From positions 1-12,556 of the forward strand of contig CAKUDW010000033.1 of the NCBI GenBank assembly GCA_934645275.1: 12,556 nucleotides of DNA, written 5' to 3'. Within the stretch, counting starts at the first letter, position 1, and each line of letters starts with the position of its first letter. Both the position numbers and the translations under genes were made by a program. Positions 1 to 7,399 of this stretch are shown one piece after another. The DNA comes from an uncultured Clostridia bacterium. Its GTDB lineage: Bacteria > Bacillota_A > Clostridia > Christensenellales > Aristaeellaceae. The notes beneath the pieces are model-generated. The model saw only the letters and a list, made by a program, of their open reading frames with translations, searched no databases and was not told where the DNA came from.

Positions 1-300
1 AGCGTAGGTTGCGCTGCGCATACCCAGCACGCAAACGATGCTGCTCATGCAGGCGCCCATCAGGAAGGTGATGCCGCTGCTGCGCTCAACAAAGAGCGTG
101 AAAATTGCCGCTACCAGAATGACCACGATAGAAATCGTCTTGTATTCCGTCTTCAGGAAGGTAGCAGCGCCGCTGCGGATAATTTCCGCCATTTCGACCA
201 TTTCGGCCGTGCCTTCGCCCATTTTGCGAATACGGAAGTAGTTATAGAAGATGTAAGCAACCGTCAGGATTATCACCGCGAGCACAAGCAGCCACGCCAT
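1..300 (-). CDS. hppA: Membrane-bound ion-translocating pyrophosphatase, N-terminal fragment
   Basis: This is the first 100 codons of a membrane pyrophosphatase that continues past the left edge. The family hydrolyses pyrophosphate in the cytoplasm and pumps H+ or Na+ across the membrane; the fragment does not show which ion. The protein opens with a membrane helix (residues 2-20). The family's first cytoplasmic stretch follows, with the pattern GEGTAEMVEMAEIIRSGAATF (about 28-48), then a YKT turn, a second helix (55-70) and a third ending in GMRSAT, as in known members. The ATG at 300 was chosen because the AGGAGG lies 8 nt upstream; an in-frame ATG at 306 is only 2 nt from it and unlikely. 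The gene is divergent from the KdpD-like kinase. All catalytic motifs lie outside the window. Confidence 0.9.
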   Translation of the reverse strand, partial: MAWLLVLAVIILTVAYIFYNYFRIRKMGEGTAEMVEMAEIIRSGAATFLKTEYKTISIVVILVAAIFTLFVERSSGITFLMGACMSSIVCVLGMRSATYA

Positions 301-520
301 GATCATCCCCTCCTTTGTTAAAATTTTCGGGCATACAAAAAAGCCCAATTCACATTTGAGTATAAGTGCAAGCGGCGCTAATTTTCCGGAAATGATTCCA
401 TATTTCCGTAAAAAAACTGTATATTCCAAATGATAACTATCTGAAACATGAAAAGCTGTGCTATAATACGTAGCGATATAATATACATATAATAGAAACT
501 GAATTGTGAGGTGAATACGA
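301..520. promoter_or_regulatory. Divergent promoter region between hppA and kdpD-like gene
   Basis: This AT-rich spacer must hold the start signals of both divergent genes. On the plus strand there are three TATAAT hexamers, at 462-467, 477-482 and 488-493. None has a convincing TTGACA partner 16-18 bp upstream, so the functional one cannot be picked by eye. On the minus strand TATACT (359-364) is a possible -10 for hppA, also without a good -35. The sequence TTTCCG occurs at 383-388, as half of the palindrome TTTCCGGAAA (383-392), and again at 403-408, exactly 20 bp on. GGGC (329-332) and GCCC (343-346) could form a short hairpin in the hppA leader. The kinase start at 521 is preceded by GAGGTG, 7 nt upstream. 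Confidence 0.5.
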
Positions 521-1573
521 ATGAAACGGGTACTTCAAAACATACTGATCTCTCTGCTGATCTTTGGCTGCGCAGTGGGTTTGTCCATGCTGTTCTTCAG
601 TACGACGCACGACAGCAATCCCTTCACCACACCGCTGTTCATACTGGCTGTAGCGTTGATTGCCCGCTTTACCGACGGCTACGCCTACGGTATCATCGCC
701 TCTGTGTTGGGCGTGGTATGCGTGAATTATATATTCACCTTTCCATTCTTTGAATTCAATCTGACCCTTTCCGGCTATCCGCTGACCTTTGCCTCCATGT
801 TAGTCGTATCTATCATCATCAGCGCATTGACCACGCAGGCCAAGCGCCAGGAAAAGCTGAAATACGATATGGAAACCGAAAAGATGCGCTCGAACTTGCT
901 CAGGTCAGTATCGCACGATCTGCGCACGCCGCTGGCCAGCATCATGGGCGCAAGCTCCGCTATGCTGGAAAACGCCGACCTTTCCAAGGCGGACCGCGAA
1001 ACACTGCTCAGCGAAATCAGTAAGGACGCGCAATGGTTGATTCGCATCACAGAAAACATCCTCTCCATTACCCGCTGCAGCGGCGACAATGTGACGCTGC
1101 GCAAGGAGGAGGAGGTTCTTGAAGAAATTATCGGCAGCGCCATCGTGAAATTCAAAAAGAATCACCCCGATATGAACATCCGCGTATCCCGTCCAAAAGA
1201 GATACTGCTGGTGCCAATGGACGCAATGCTGATTGAACAGGTCATCATCAACCTGTTTGAAAATGTCACCGCGCACGCTGCCGACGCAGACCAGATCTGC
1301 GTGACTTTCAGGCGTTCGGGTGAAGACGCGCTTATTTCCGTGCAGGATAACGGCCGGGGGTTCAGCGCCCAGTCGCTCCCCCATCTGTTTGACGGCACGC
1401 TACTGCACGGCGATAAAAATGGAAACGAACACAGAAATATGGGCATCGGCCTGAGCGTATGCAGATCCATACTGTTGGCCCACGGTGGGGACATCAGCGC
1501 CCGCAACACCGCCGAGGGCGCATGCGTTGATTTCTGGCTGCCCTGTGAGGAGAATGAAGAAAATGAGTACTGA
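521..1573 (+). CDS. kdpD: Short KdpD-like membrane sensor histidine kinase
   Basis: This 350-residue sensor kinase probably phosphorylates the KdpE-like regulator encoded next. Four membrane segments (about 6-28, 36-50, 57-78, 86-105) form a KdpD-type DUF4118 module. A short linker leads to the dimerisation domain with SHDLRTPL, whose phospho-accepting histidine is H132. The ATPase domain has an N box (N244, N248), a G1 box DNGRG (276-280) and a G2 box GIGL (308-311). Full-length KdpD is about 900 residues and carries an N-terminal KdpD/universal-stress-like region that is absent here. The ATG is well placed behind GAGGTG, so this is a short form rather than an obvious break. Such short KdpD-like kinases are known in Bacillota. 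No kdpFABC genes are adjacent, so control of potassium uptake is only an inference. Confidence 0.85.
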   Translation: MKRVLQNILISLLIFGCAVGLSMLFFSTTHDSNPFTTPLFILAVALIARFTDGYAYGIIASVLGVVCVNYIFTFPFFEFNLTLSGYPLTFASMLVVSIIISALTTQAKRQEKLKYDMETEKMRSNLLRSVSHDLRTPLASIMGASSAMLENADLSKADRETLLSEISKDAQWLIRITENILSITRCSGDNVTLRKEEEVLEEIIGSAIVKFKKNHPDMNIRVSRPKEILLVPMDAMLIEQVIINLFENVTAHAADADQICVTFRRSGEDALISVQDNGRGFSAQSLPHLFDGTLLHGDKNGNEHRNMGIGLSVCRSILLAHGGDISARNTAEGACVDFWLPCEENEENEY

Positions 1574-2276
1574 CCTGCTTTGCAAACTGCTGATTGTTGA
1601 AGATGACGAAGGAATTGTAAAATTCCTTAAAACGGCGCTCATCGCAAATGGCTACGATGTAATCACTTGCAGCAGCGGCAAGGCCGCACTGGAGATGATT
1701 ACTTCGCACTGCCCGGATTGCATACTGTTGGATCTGGGTCTGCCCGACATGGATGGTAACACGATTATTCAGAGCGTTCGCGAATGGACGCGCACGCCCA
1801 TCATTGTGATATCCGCACGCACCACCGAACAGGACAAGGCGCAGGCGCTCGACCTCGGCGCGGACGACTATCTGATCAAGCCCTTCGGCACCATAGAGCT
1901 GATGGCGCGCATCCGCACCGCAATGCGCCATACACGCACCACCACTGAAAGCGACAGCATTGCCCTCAGCGGCGCTTACAAGGTGGGCGACCTGGTCGTC
2001 GATTATCGCAAGCTGCGCGTGTTTCGCGGCGGCGAGGACATGAACCTGACGCCCAATGAATTCAAAATTGTAGGCCTGTTGGCCAAGTACGCAGGTCGCG
2101 TCATTACCTACAAGACCATTCTGCGTGAGCTGTGGGGGCCTTTTGCCAGCCGCGACAACAAAATTCTGCGCGTACATATGGCAAACATCCGGCGCAAAAT
2201 CGAACCAAACCCCGATACGCCCATCTACATTTTTACCGAGGTCGGCGTTGGCTATCGCATGGCGGAAGATGAATAG
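1563..2276 (+). CDS. kdpE: KdpE-like response regulator (OmpR/PhoB family)
   Basis: This 237-residue DNA-binding response regulator is probably the partner of the upstream kinase. The receiver domain (about 8-122) shows the acidic pair E13-D14-D15, the phospho-acceptor D57 in LLDLGLPD, the conserved Ser in ISAR and the Lys in LIKPFG. The C-terminal winged helix (about 140-235) includes LTPNEFKIVGLL and the recognition region with VHMANIRRKIEP, ending in VGVGYRM. An in-frame start at 1485 exists, but the ATG at 1563 has AGGAG 10 nt upstream and gives the normal family length. It overlaps the kinase end by 11 bp, so the two are translationally coupled. Resemblance to KdpE is good, but the target promoter is unknown. 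Confidence 0.87.
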   Translation: MSTDLLCKLLIVEDDEGIVKFLKTALIANGYDVITCSSGKAALEMITSHCPDCILLDLGLPDMDGNTIIQSVREWTRTPIIVISARTTEQDKAQALDLGADDYLIKPFGTIELMARIRTAMRHTRTTTESDSIALSGAYKVGDLVVDYRKLRVFRGGEDMNLTPNEFKIVGLLAKYAGRVITYKTILRELWGPFASRDNKILRVHMANIRRKIEPNPDTPIYIFTEVGVGYRMAEDE

Positions 2277-2279
2277 GAC

Positions 2280-2966
2280 CTATTGAGCCAAAAGTATATC
2301 GAGCAGCTGGCGCGGCGCCTGAATTTCGAAATCGGGCGTCGCGCCAATTTCATCGCGCTTTTTCGCCGGATTGAACCACACGGTTCGCACCCCTGCGTTG
2401 CGCCCGCCGAGCATATCGCTGGTCAGGCTGTCGCCCACGATCACGCTTTCTTCCCGACTGAAGTCCGGAATCTGCGAAAAGCAGTAAGAAAAAAATGCTC
2501 TGTCCGGCTTATCGTAGCCAATTTCCTCCGAAATGAAAATTCCATCAAAATACTTGCCAATATCCGCGCCTGCAATCCGGCTATACTGAATTTTCGCCGT
2601 ACCGTTTGAAACAATATACAGGCGGTATTTTCCATAGAGCGCTTCCAGCAGTGCCGGCGTGCCAGGCACAAACGCATGCTCCCGGGCCAGGTATTCTTCG
2701 TAGCGCGCGTTCACTTCCTCCGCCCGTCCAGGCAGCGCCATCTCCGCAAACAGCGCCCGAAATCGCCCGATAAGCACTTCGCTGCGGCTTATTTCGCCGC
2801 GCTCCAGCCTACGCCAGCAATTTGAATTGATCTGCGAATACCTGCGCATGACCGCTTCATCAGCAGGAATGCCGAAATCCTCAAATGTGCGCATGAGCGC
2901 TGCATGCTCTGCAACACTAAAATCCAACAGGGTGTCGTCCAGATCCAGCAATATGTTTCTGATCAC
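2280..2966 (-). CDS. HAD-superfamily phosphatase, YjjG/YfnB-like nucleotidase
   Basis: This 228-residue HAD hydrolase of the YjjG/YfnB type acts in the cytoplasm; characterised members dephosphorylate pyrimidine nucleotides, including non-canonical ones. Motif I is DLDDT with nucleophile D8 and acid/base D10. A helical C1 cap follows (about 17-85), then motif II SNG (S120), motif III K153 in KPD, and motif IV GDSLTSD (178-184), whose acidic residues bind Mg. All catalytic residues are present. The start is a GTG with GGGAGG 8 nt upstream; the nearby ATG is out of frame and stops after two codons. It follows sdaAA by 33 nt on the same strand and is probably co-transcribed, though no functional link to serine breakdown is known. 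Its end faces kdpE across 3 bp. Confidence 0.85.
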   Translation of the reverse strand: MIRNILLDLDDTLLDFSVAEHAALMRTFEDFGIPADEAVMRRYSQINSNCWRRLERGEISRSEVLIGRFRALFAEMALPGRAEEVNARYEEYLAREHAFVPGTPALLEALYGKYRLYIVSNGTAKIQYSRIAGADIGKYFDGIFISEEIGYDKPDRAFFSYCFSQIPDFSREESVIVGDSLTSDMLGGRNAGVRTVWFNPAKKRDEIGATPDFEIQAPRQLLDILLAQ

Positions 2967-2999
2967 GGCATTGCCCTCCCATTTATCCTGCGTATTATG

Positions 3000-3872
3000 C
3001 TATTTCGAAAATATGCGGCTTTTAATTTCCTGCCCCGTAGGCGTGACCGCCAGGCCGCCCAGCGCCGTTTCACGCAGCGCACAGGGCAGGCTCTCGCCCA
3101 CCTCGCGCATAGCCGATATGACCTCGTCTACAGGAATCACGCTGCGTATGCCTGCGAGCGCCATGTCTGCCGCCGCAATGGCAATCATTATGCCGCCCGC
3201 GTTGCGCTTGATGCACGGCACCTCGACCAGTCCTGCCACCGGGTCGCACACCAGCCCCAGCAGATTTTTCAATGCCATGGCCACCGCGTTTTCCATCATT
3301 TCCGGATTGCCGCCCGCCATCTGCACCAGTGCCGCCGCAGCCATCGCCGCCGCACTGCCGCACTCTGCCTGGCAGCCGCCCGCCGCGCCGCTGATGCTCG
3401 CCTGATTGGCAATCACCATGCCAATGCCGCCCGCTGCAATCAGCGCCAGACACGCATCCTCGCGGCCAACGCCGCAGTTCTCCATCATCGAGATCACTGC
3501 GCCCGGCAATATGCCGCAGCTGCCTGCCGTCGGGCTGGCCACGATGCGGCCCATCGCTGCATTGCATTCCGCAGTGCCCAGCGCAATCTGCATGGCCCGC
3601 GCGCAGAAGGGGCCGCTCAACGCATGCGCGGCATGCGCGCGCATCCGCGCGCCGTCTCCGCCGGTGAGGCCGCTGTTTGAACGTAGCCCGGGCTGAAGCC
3701 CGCGTTTGGCGGCGCGCTCCATCACGTGAAGATTCTCATCCATTTCATTTAGAATATCCGCTTCACTGCGCTCCATCTGCGCCGCCTGATCCTGAAGCAC
3801 GAGCCTGCCGATGCTCAACCCCTGCCGACTTGCCTGCGCGGCGATCTCAGCAACCGACATATAATTCAGCAT
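3000..3872 (-). CDS. sdaAA: L-serine dehydratase, alpha subunit
   Basis: This is the iron-sulfur catalytic subunit of the two-subunit L-serine dehydratase, which deaminates L-serine to pyruvate and ammonia in the cytoplasm. At 290 residues it has the family's usual length. Hallmarks are SNSGLTGGDGARM (65-77), PTAGSCGILPGAV (114-126) with C119, GGCQAECG (165-172) with C167 and C171, and LVCDPVAGLVEVPC (207-220) with C209 and C220. These cysteines include the probable ligands of the oxygen-sensitive 4Fe-4S cluster. The reading frame extends upstream to 3914, but the ATG at 3872 has AGGAGG about 8 nt ahead. It starts 13 nt after the end of sdaAB, and its ribosome site overlaps the last codons of that gene, so the two subunits are probably made in balance. 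Confidence 0.95.
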   Translation of the reverse strand: MLNYMSVAEIAAQASRQGLSIGRLVLQDQAAQMERSEADILNEMDENLHVMERAAKRGLQPGLRSNSGLTGGDGARMRAHAAHALSGPFCARAMQIALGTAECNAAMGRIVASPTAGSCGILPGAVISMMENCGVGREDACLALIAAGGIGMVIANQASISGAAGGCQAECGSAAAMAAAALVQMAGGNPEMMENAVAMALKNLLGLVCDPVAGLVEVPCIKRNAGGIMIAIAAADMALAGIRSVIPVDEVISAMREVGESLPCALRETALGGLAVTPTGQEIKSRIFSK

Positions 3873-3885
3873 AGCGCTTTCCTCC

Positions 3886-4548
3886 TCATTCGTTGGCATG
3901 CAGATACACCACATGGCTCACGTTCGGCAGCGCGCGCAGCCTTTGCAGCAGCTCGCGATCCACGTTGCCGTCCACCTCGATGGTCATAACTGCCTGATTG
4001 CCCTTTACCGGCCGCGACAGCTTGAAATTGCCGATATTAACGCCGTCGGCCGCCAACGCCTGCGTCACGCTGGCAATCACGCCGCAGGTATCCTGGTGCG
4101 GTATAATCAGCGTGTTGTACTGGCCGGTAAACGCACTCTCCATGCCGTTGAGCCGCGTAATGAGCACATTGCCGCCGCCCACGGATGCGCCCTCAATTTC
4201 AGCCGTCGTACCGTCGTCCGCCCACAGCCGCACAACGGCGGTATTCGGATGCCGTTTAGGCAGGCTAATGCGCTTAAACGTCAGTTCAAGTCCCTGCTCG
4301 CGCGCAATTTCCAAACTGCACGGCAGCCGCTCGTCATCCGGCTTCATGCCGAGTATACCGGCCGCCAACGCGCGATCTGTACCATGGCCCAGATAGGTCT
4401 CGGCAAAGCTGCCTGCCAGTCCGATTTCGGCCCGCACCGGCGGCTTCACCAGAATTTTGCGTGCAATATAACCGATGCGCGCCGCGCCCGCCGTATGGCT
4501 GCTGCTTGGGCCAATCATGACCGGCCCGATAATATCGAATAAATTCAT
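3886..4548 (-). CDS. sdaAB: L-serine dehydratase, beta subunit
   Basis: This is the partner subunit of SdaAA in L-serine dehydratase. The 220-residue protein opens with the family signature DIIGPVMIGPSSSHTAGAAR (5-24); GPSSSHT belongs to the serine-binding region. The core contains GSFAETYLGHGTDRALAAG and ends with an ACT domain (about 145-220, NTLIIPHQDTCGVIASVTQ), a fold that often binds amino acids or helps assembly. Length is normal for the family. The ATG at 4548 has AAGGA 6 nt upstream. It is the first gene of a likely sdaAB-sdaAA-HAD operon, with a clear promoter at 4593-4621. Splitting the enzyme into beta and alpha chains is typical of Bacillota; many other bacteria have one fused chain. 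Confidence 0.95.
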   Translation of the reverse strand: MNLFDIIGPVMIGPSSSHTAGAARIGYIARKILVKPPVRAEIGLAGSFAETYLGHGTDRALAAGILGMKPDDERLPCSLEIAREQGLELTFKRISLPKRHPNTAVVRLWADDGTTAEIEGASVGGGNVLITRLNGMESAFTGQYNTLIIPHQDTCGVIASVTQALAADGVNIGNFKLSRPVKGNQAVMTIEVDGNVDRELLQRLRALPNVSHVVYLHANE

Positions 4549-4567
4549 TTGCGTTCCTTACTCCCCG

Positions 4568-4583
4568 TGCGCCGTCCGGCGCA
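4568..4583 (-). promoter_or_regulatory. GC-rich hairpin at the 5' end of the sda transcript
   Basis: TGCGCCG (4568-4574) and CGGCGCA (4577-4583) are perfect inverted repeats separated by 2 nt, so the folded form would have a 6-bp stem and 4-nt loop. With a start near 4586 the hairpin would occupy the first 20 nt of the mRNA, ahead of the ribosome site. It might protect the 5' end. Confidence 0.4.
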
Positions 4584-4592
4584 TATCGGTTC

Positions 4593-4621
4593 ATTCTAGC
4601 ACATATTTGGAATTGTGACAA
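4593..4621 (-). promoter_or_regulatory. Sigma-A-type promoter of the sda operon
   Basis: On the minus strand TTGTCA (4616-4621) and TAGAAT (4593-4598) are separated by exactly 17 bp, and the -10 is preceded by TG one base away, an extended -10. Transcription would start near 4586, giving a leader of about 38 nt before sdaAB. The -35 box overlaps the palindrome at 4610-4624. Confidence 0.75.
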
Positions 4622-4624
4622 TTC
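4610..4624. promoter_or_regulatory. 15-bp palindrome over the sda -35 box (candidate operator)
   Basis: GAATTGTGACAATTC consists of two perfect 7-bp inverted arms around one central base. It covers the -35 element of the sda promoter and directly abuts the stop codon of the upstream ATPase gene. A dimeric regulator bound here would be expected to block RNA polymerase. No regulator is identified. It lacks a T-run on either side, so it is not a convincing terminator. Confidence 0.5.
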
Positions 4625-6097
4625 TCATCCATTCTCCCGCTGGTTCAACAGCCGCTGCGTGCGCAGGTCCGGATCAGCGTCCGCGCGCAGCGCGTCCAGT
4701 CTGCCGCCAAGCTCGCGCCGCAGAAAGCGTTCCGCCGCACCGCTGCGGGTAAGCTCGCTCAAAAAAATCACTTTTATGTGAGGGTTCGCAAACGCCGCTT
4801 CAGCAAAATCCAGACCGCGTGTCAGCGCCAGAACGAGCGCACCTCGACCGGCCTCAACCGACTCCGCGTTCGCCCGGACGCGTACCGCAAGCGCCGCGTC
4901 CACATCAGGGCTTTCGCCCGCCGCAGCAATCGTCTGGCGGATCAGGTCGAACAGCGCGCGCTCATCGGTCTCGTCCTGCGCTGAAATCGCGCCCACGTCG
5001 CGCCGAACCTCCATTGCATGCTCCATGCGCTGAAGATGCGCACGGCACACATCCAACCGTGCCCCGGATCCGGAAATATCCAGCGCCACACCGCTCACGA
5101 AGCTTTGCAAGCGTCCGGCAAGCTCTCTGTGCCGCTCAAAATCTGCGGCGCGCCTGCGCATATCATCGGCCAGCAGCATCGCGGCAAACAGCATTTCATC
5201 AAACGCCGCGCCCGCCAGGGTCTGTACCTGCGTCGTATTGAAGCCGGTATCCAGCAGCTTGTCCAGCTGAAGCTGTCCGGCTATGCCGCGGCCAAGCGCT
5301 TCGTAGAGTGCAAAGCTGTCCGCAACGCCGCCACATTGCAGGTATTGCCTGTAAAGCGCACCGTCGGGCACTTCACCCAAGACCTCCAATGCGTCCATCA
5401 TGACCGAAAGATCCGTCCAACTGCGGGGCGTAACGGCGCTGTCCCCGTCCGCCGCATAAAAATCCTGTGGACGCAGACGCAGATAGCCTCGAATCGAAGC
5501 GCGCACACGGCGTTCGGACGCATAGTTCAACCACGCCTCCAGGTCCGGCTCGATTTCAATCACGCGCAGTCGATCCAACGTCACCGGATCAAATGCGTGC
5601 GCAGAGCGATTGTACCTTTCCGGATTTCCTGCGCACACGATCATCCATCCCTCAGGAACAGCAAATTCGCCGAAGCGCTTGTGCTGCAGCAGTTCCAGCA
5701 ATGCAGGCGTCAGCGTTTCGGAAACGCAGTTGATTTCGTCCAAAAACAATATGCCGTGCTTCTGACCCGCTTCCACGCGCTGATAAACGCCCAGCAGAAT
5801 TTCAGACATCGTATACTCCGTTACCGCCAATTCGTGCCCGCCGAAGCTGCGCCGCACAATCTGTGGCAGTCCGAGCGCACTTTGCCGGGTATGGTGCGTC
5901 ATGGTATAACTCGCAAGGCCCACACCCAGCCGCTCTACCACCTGCCGCACCGCCGCCGTCTTTCCCACGCCGGGCGGGCCCACCAGATATACGGGACGCT
6001 GCGCTTCTGAAGGAATCAACGGCATGCCCTGCTTATCCTGCAATGCGTAGGCGCGCGCAGCAATTTCAAGCTGCCGCGCCGCCTGACTGATATTCAT
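4625..6097 (-). CDS. MoxR-type AAA+ ATPase
   Basis: This 490-residue cytoplasmic protein has a MoxR-like AAA+ domain in its N-terminal half. Walker A is GPPGVGKT (40-47), Walker B is ILFLDE (116-121), and sensor 1 is N158 in CAGNPE, followed by FDPVTLDRL (169-177), the usual MoxR pattern. The C-terminal part (about 240-490) is mostly helical and I recognise no domain in it. MoxR ATPases typically work with a VWA-domain protein to remodel or activate a target, often by inserting metals or assembling complexes. Here the gene directly upstream encodes such a protein, ending 16 nt before this start. The frame extends to 6136, but the ATG at 6097 has GGAGGGG 5 nt upstream. It is the last gene of the operon; the target is unknown. 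Confidence 0.82.
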   Translation of the reverse strand: MNISQAARQLEIAARAYALQDKQGMPLIPSEAQRPVYLVGPPGVGKTAAVRQVVERLGVGLASYTMTHHTRQSALGLPQIVRRSFGGHELAVTEYTMSEILLGVYQRVEAGQKHGILFLDEINCVSETLTPALLELLQHKRFGEFAVPEGWMIVCAGNPERYNRSAHAFDPVTLDRLRVIEIEPDLEAWLNYASERRVRASIRGYLRLRPQDFYAADGDSAVTPRSWTDLSVMMDALEVLGEVPDGALYRQYLQCGGVADSFALYEALGRGIAGQLQLDKLLDTGFNTTQVQTLAGAAFDEMLFAAMLLADDMRRRAADFERHRELAGRLQSFVSGVALDISGSGARLDVCRAHLQRMEHAMEVRRDVGAISAQDETDERALFDLIRQTIAAAGESPDVDAALAVRVRANAESVEAGRGALVLALTRGLDFAEAAFANPHIKVIFLSELTRSGAAERFLRRELGGRLDALRADADPDLRTQRLLNQRENG

Positions 6098-6113
6098 TCT
6101 ATCCCCTCCGGAT

Positions 6114-7397
6114 TCAGTATTCATCTGGATCGCCATGGCGCGGAACAGGCATGTCGATCACCAACCGCCGCACCCACGCGGGCGTATCTATCGCATCGAA
6201 GCGATGCTTAAGAAATACAAATGTCACTTCATAATCAGGCGCCTTCGCCGGATAGATGCCGCGCCCATCCGAAAAACAGAGCACGCCCTTCAACCCTCGC
6301 AGCCTGCCCTGCGCCAGCAGCGTGTCTATTCGATGCAGTGCCGGGCGAAAATCCGTACCACCGCCACCAATGACCTCCAAATTTTCGATATAGCGCTCAA
6401 ATGCGCGCATATCGCAGATCAGATCGTCGCGCTGTACCTCCGCGTCGCACTGAATGATTCGCAAATTGAAGTGCCTGAAAAACAACCCCGTCTCCGCCAA
6501 TAGTCCACGCACCAGCTCCAGAAAGCGGCGCGTCAACCCGCGCGTGCAGGAGCCGGACGTGTCGATCACGATCACCAGCGCGTCGATGCGCCGCTCCTCG
6601 CGGTATTCCAGCGGTTCAATCAGCGGCACATTGCCGTAATGCGCCATGCCGTACGCATACCAGGCATACTGAAAACTGTCCGGGTCGTCGCGCGGGTTCT
6701 CGCGCACCACCGAATAGCGCTTCAGGTAATCTGCCAATGCCCGCGCGTCTGCACTGCCCACGCGCATTCTTCGACGCAGCCCCGCCGCTTCCGTGCCGTA
6801 ACCTGCGCCACTGCCAACGCCGCGCCGCAAACGCGCGGCCAACTCGCCCCAGCCGTCGCCAACGCCGCCGGCCCGCGGCTGCGCAATGGGTTCGCGCCGC
6901 CAGAGCGCGTGACTGTCGATGGATACGCACGCACGAATTGCTTCCATATTACCCTTCGCAAAAGCGTCGATTTCCATCAGCTTCATCACAGCCTCCGGAG
7001 ATTGCGCGCGACCAAAGCGGCGCATAAGCTCGCGCATCGGCCAACCTTTCGCATCCGCTGTCTCAGGTGCAAGCTCCGCGGACAGCACTGCCGCCTGCAC
7101 ATCGCATGCCAGCGCCATGGCTGTCGTTGGCGCGCTCTGCTGCACATGTCCCAACAGGCAATGGGCCAGCGCATGCAGCAGCGCCCGATCCAGCAGAACG
7201 GGCGCGCGAAAAAACGCTTCGCGCGCCCAGTCGGGATTGAATATGTATTTTTCACCGTCCGTCGCGAAGGTTTCCACACAGCCGTCGCAGCTCAACTCGG
7301 GCTTCAGCCGCTCCAACGCGGACGCCAGACCTGGATGCTGCCAGCAAATGCGATCGCGCGACAGCGCCGCCAAATCAAGCGCATCCACCTCAGCCAT
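6114..7397 (-). CDS. VWA protein with degenerate metallopeptidase-like N-terminal domain (DUF2201 type)
   Basis: This 427-residue protein resembles the DUF2201/VWA-like metallopeptidase family. The N-terminal domain has HALAHCLLGH (75-84) where related proteins carry an HExxH zinc motif. H75, H79 and H84 are kept but the catalytic Glu is Ala76, so peptidase activity is doubtful. A further D-x-H-x-x-W motif (D161, H163, W166) fits the same family. The C-terminal VWA domain (about 270-415) has an intact metal-binding site: DTSGS (279-283), the Thr of GGTDF (T348) and SDG (D377). No signal peptide or membrane helix is seen. The start lies 2 nt after the diguanylate cyclase stop codon, with GGGAGG 7 nt upstream inside that gene, so the two are coupled. 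It probably works with the downstream MoxR ATPase; the client is unknown. Confidence 0.78.
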   Translation of the reverse strand: MAEVDALDLAALSRDRICWQHPGLASALERLKPELSCDGCVETFATDGEKYIFNPDWAREAFFRAPVLLDRALLHALAHCLLGHVQQSAPTTAMALACDVQAAVLSAELAPETADAKGWPMRELMRRFGRAQSPEAVMKLMEIDAFAKGNMEAIRACVSIDSHALWRREPIAQPRAGGVGDGWGELAARLRRGVGSGAGYGTEAAGLRRRMRVGSADARALADYLKRYSVVRENPRDDPDSFQYAWYAYGMAHYGNVPLIEPLEYREERRIDALVIVIDTSGSCTRGLTRRFLELVRGLLAETGLFFRHFNLRIIQCDAEVQRDDLICDMRAFERYIENLEVIGGGGTDFRPALHRIDTLLAQGRLRGLKGVLCFSDGRGIYPAKAPDYEVTFVFLKHRFDAIDTPAWVRRLVIDMPVPRHGDPDEY

Positions 7398-7399
7398 GT

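Noticed and set aside
1485..1562. Upstream start for the KdpE-like regulator
   Set aside because: It would add 26 residues unlike the family inside the kinase gene; the ATG at 1563 has a proper ribosome site.
3898..4542. Long open frame on the plus strand opposite sdaAB
   Set aside because: It is antisense to a clearly recognised gene, matches no family, and results from GC-rich codon bias.
4610..4624. Terminator of the MoxR gene
   Set aside because: The inverted repeat has no T-run after it and is AT-rich; its overlap with a -35 box fits an operator better.
5018..6010. 330-codon plus-strand frame opposite the MoxR gene
   Set aside because: The opposite strand has intact Walker motifs and ribosome site; this frame has no recognisable domain.
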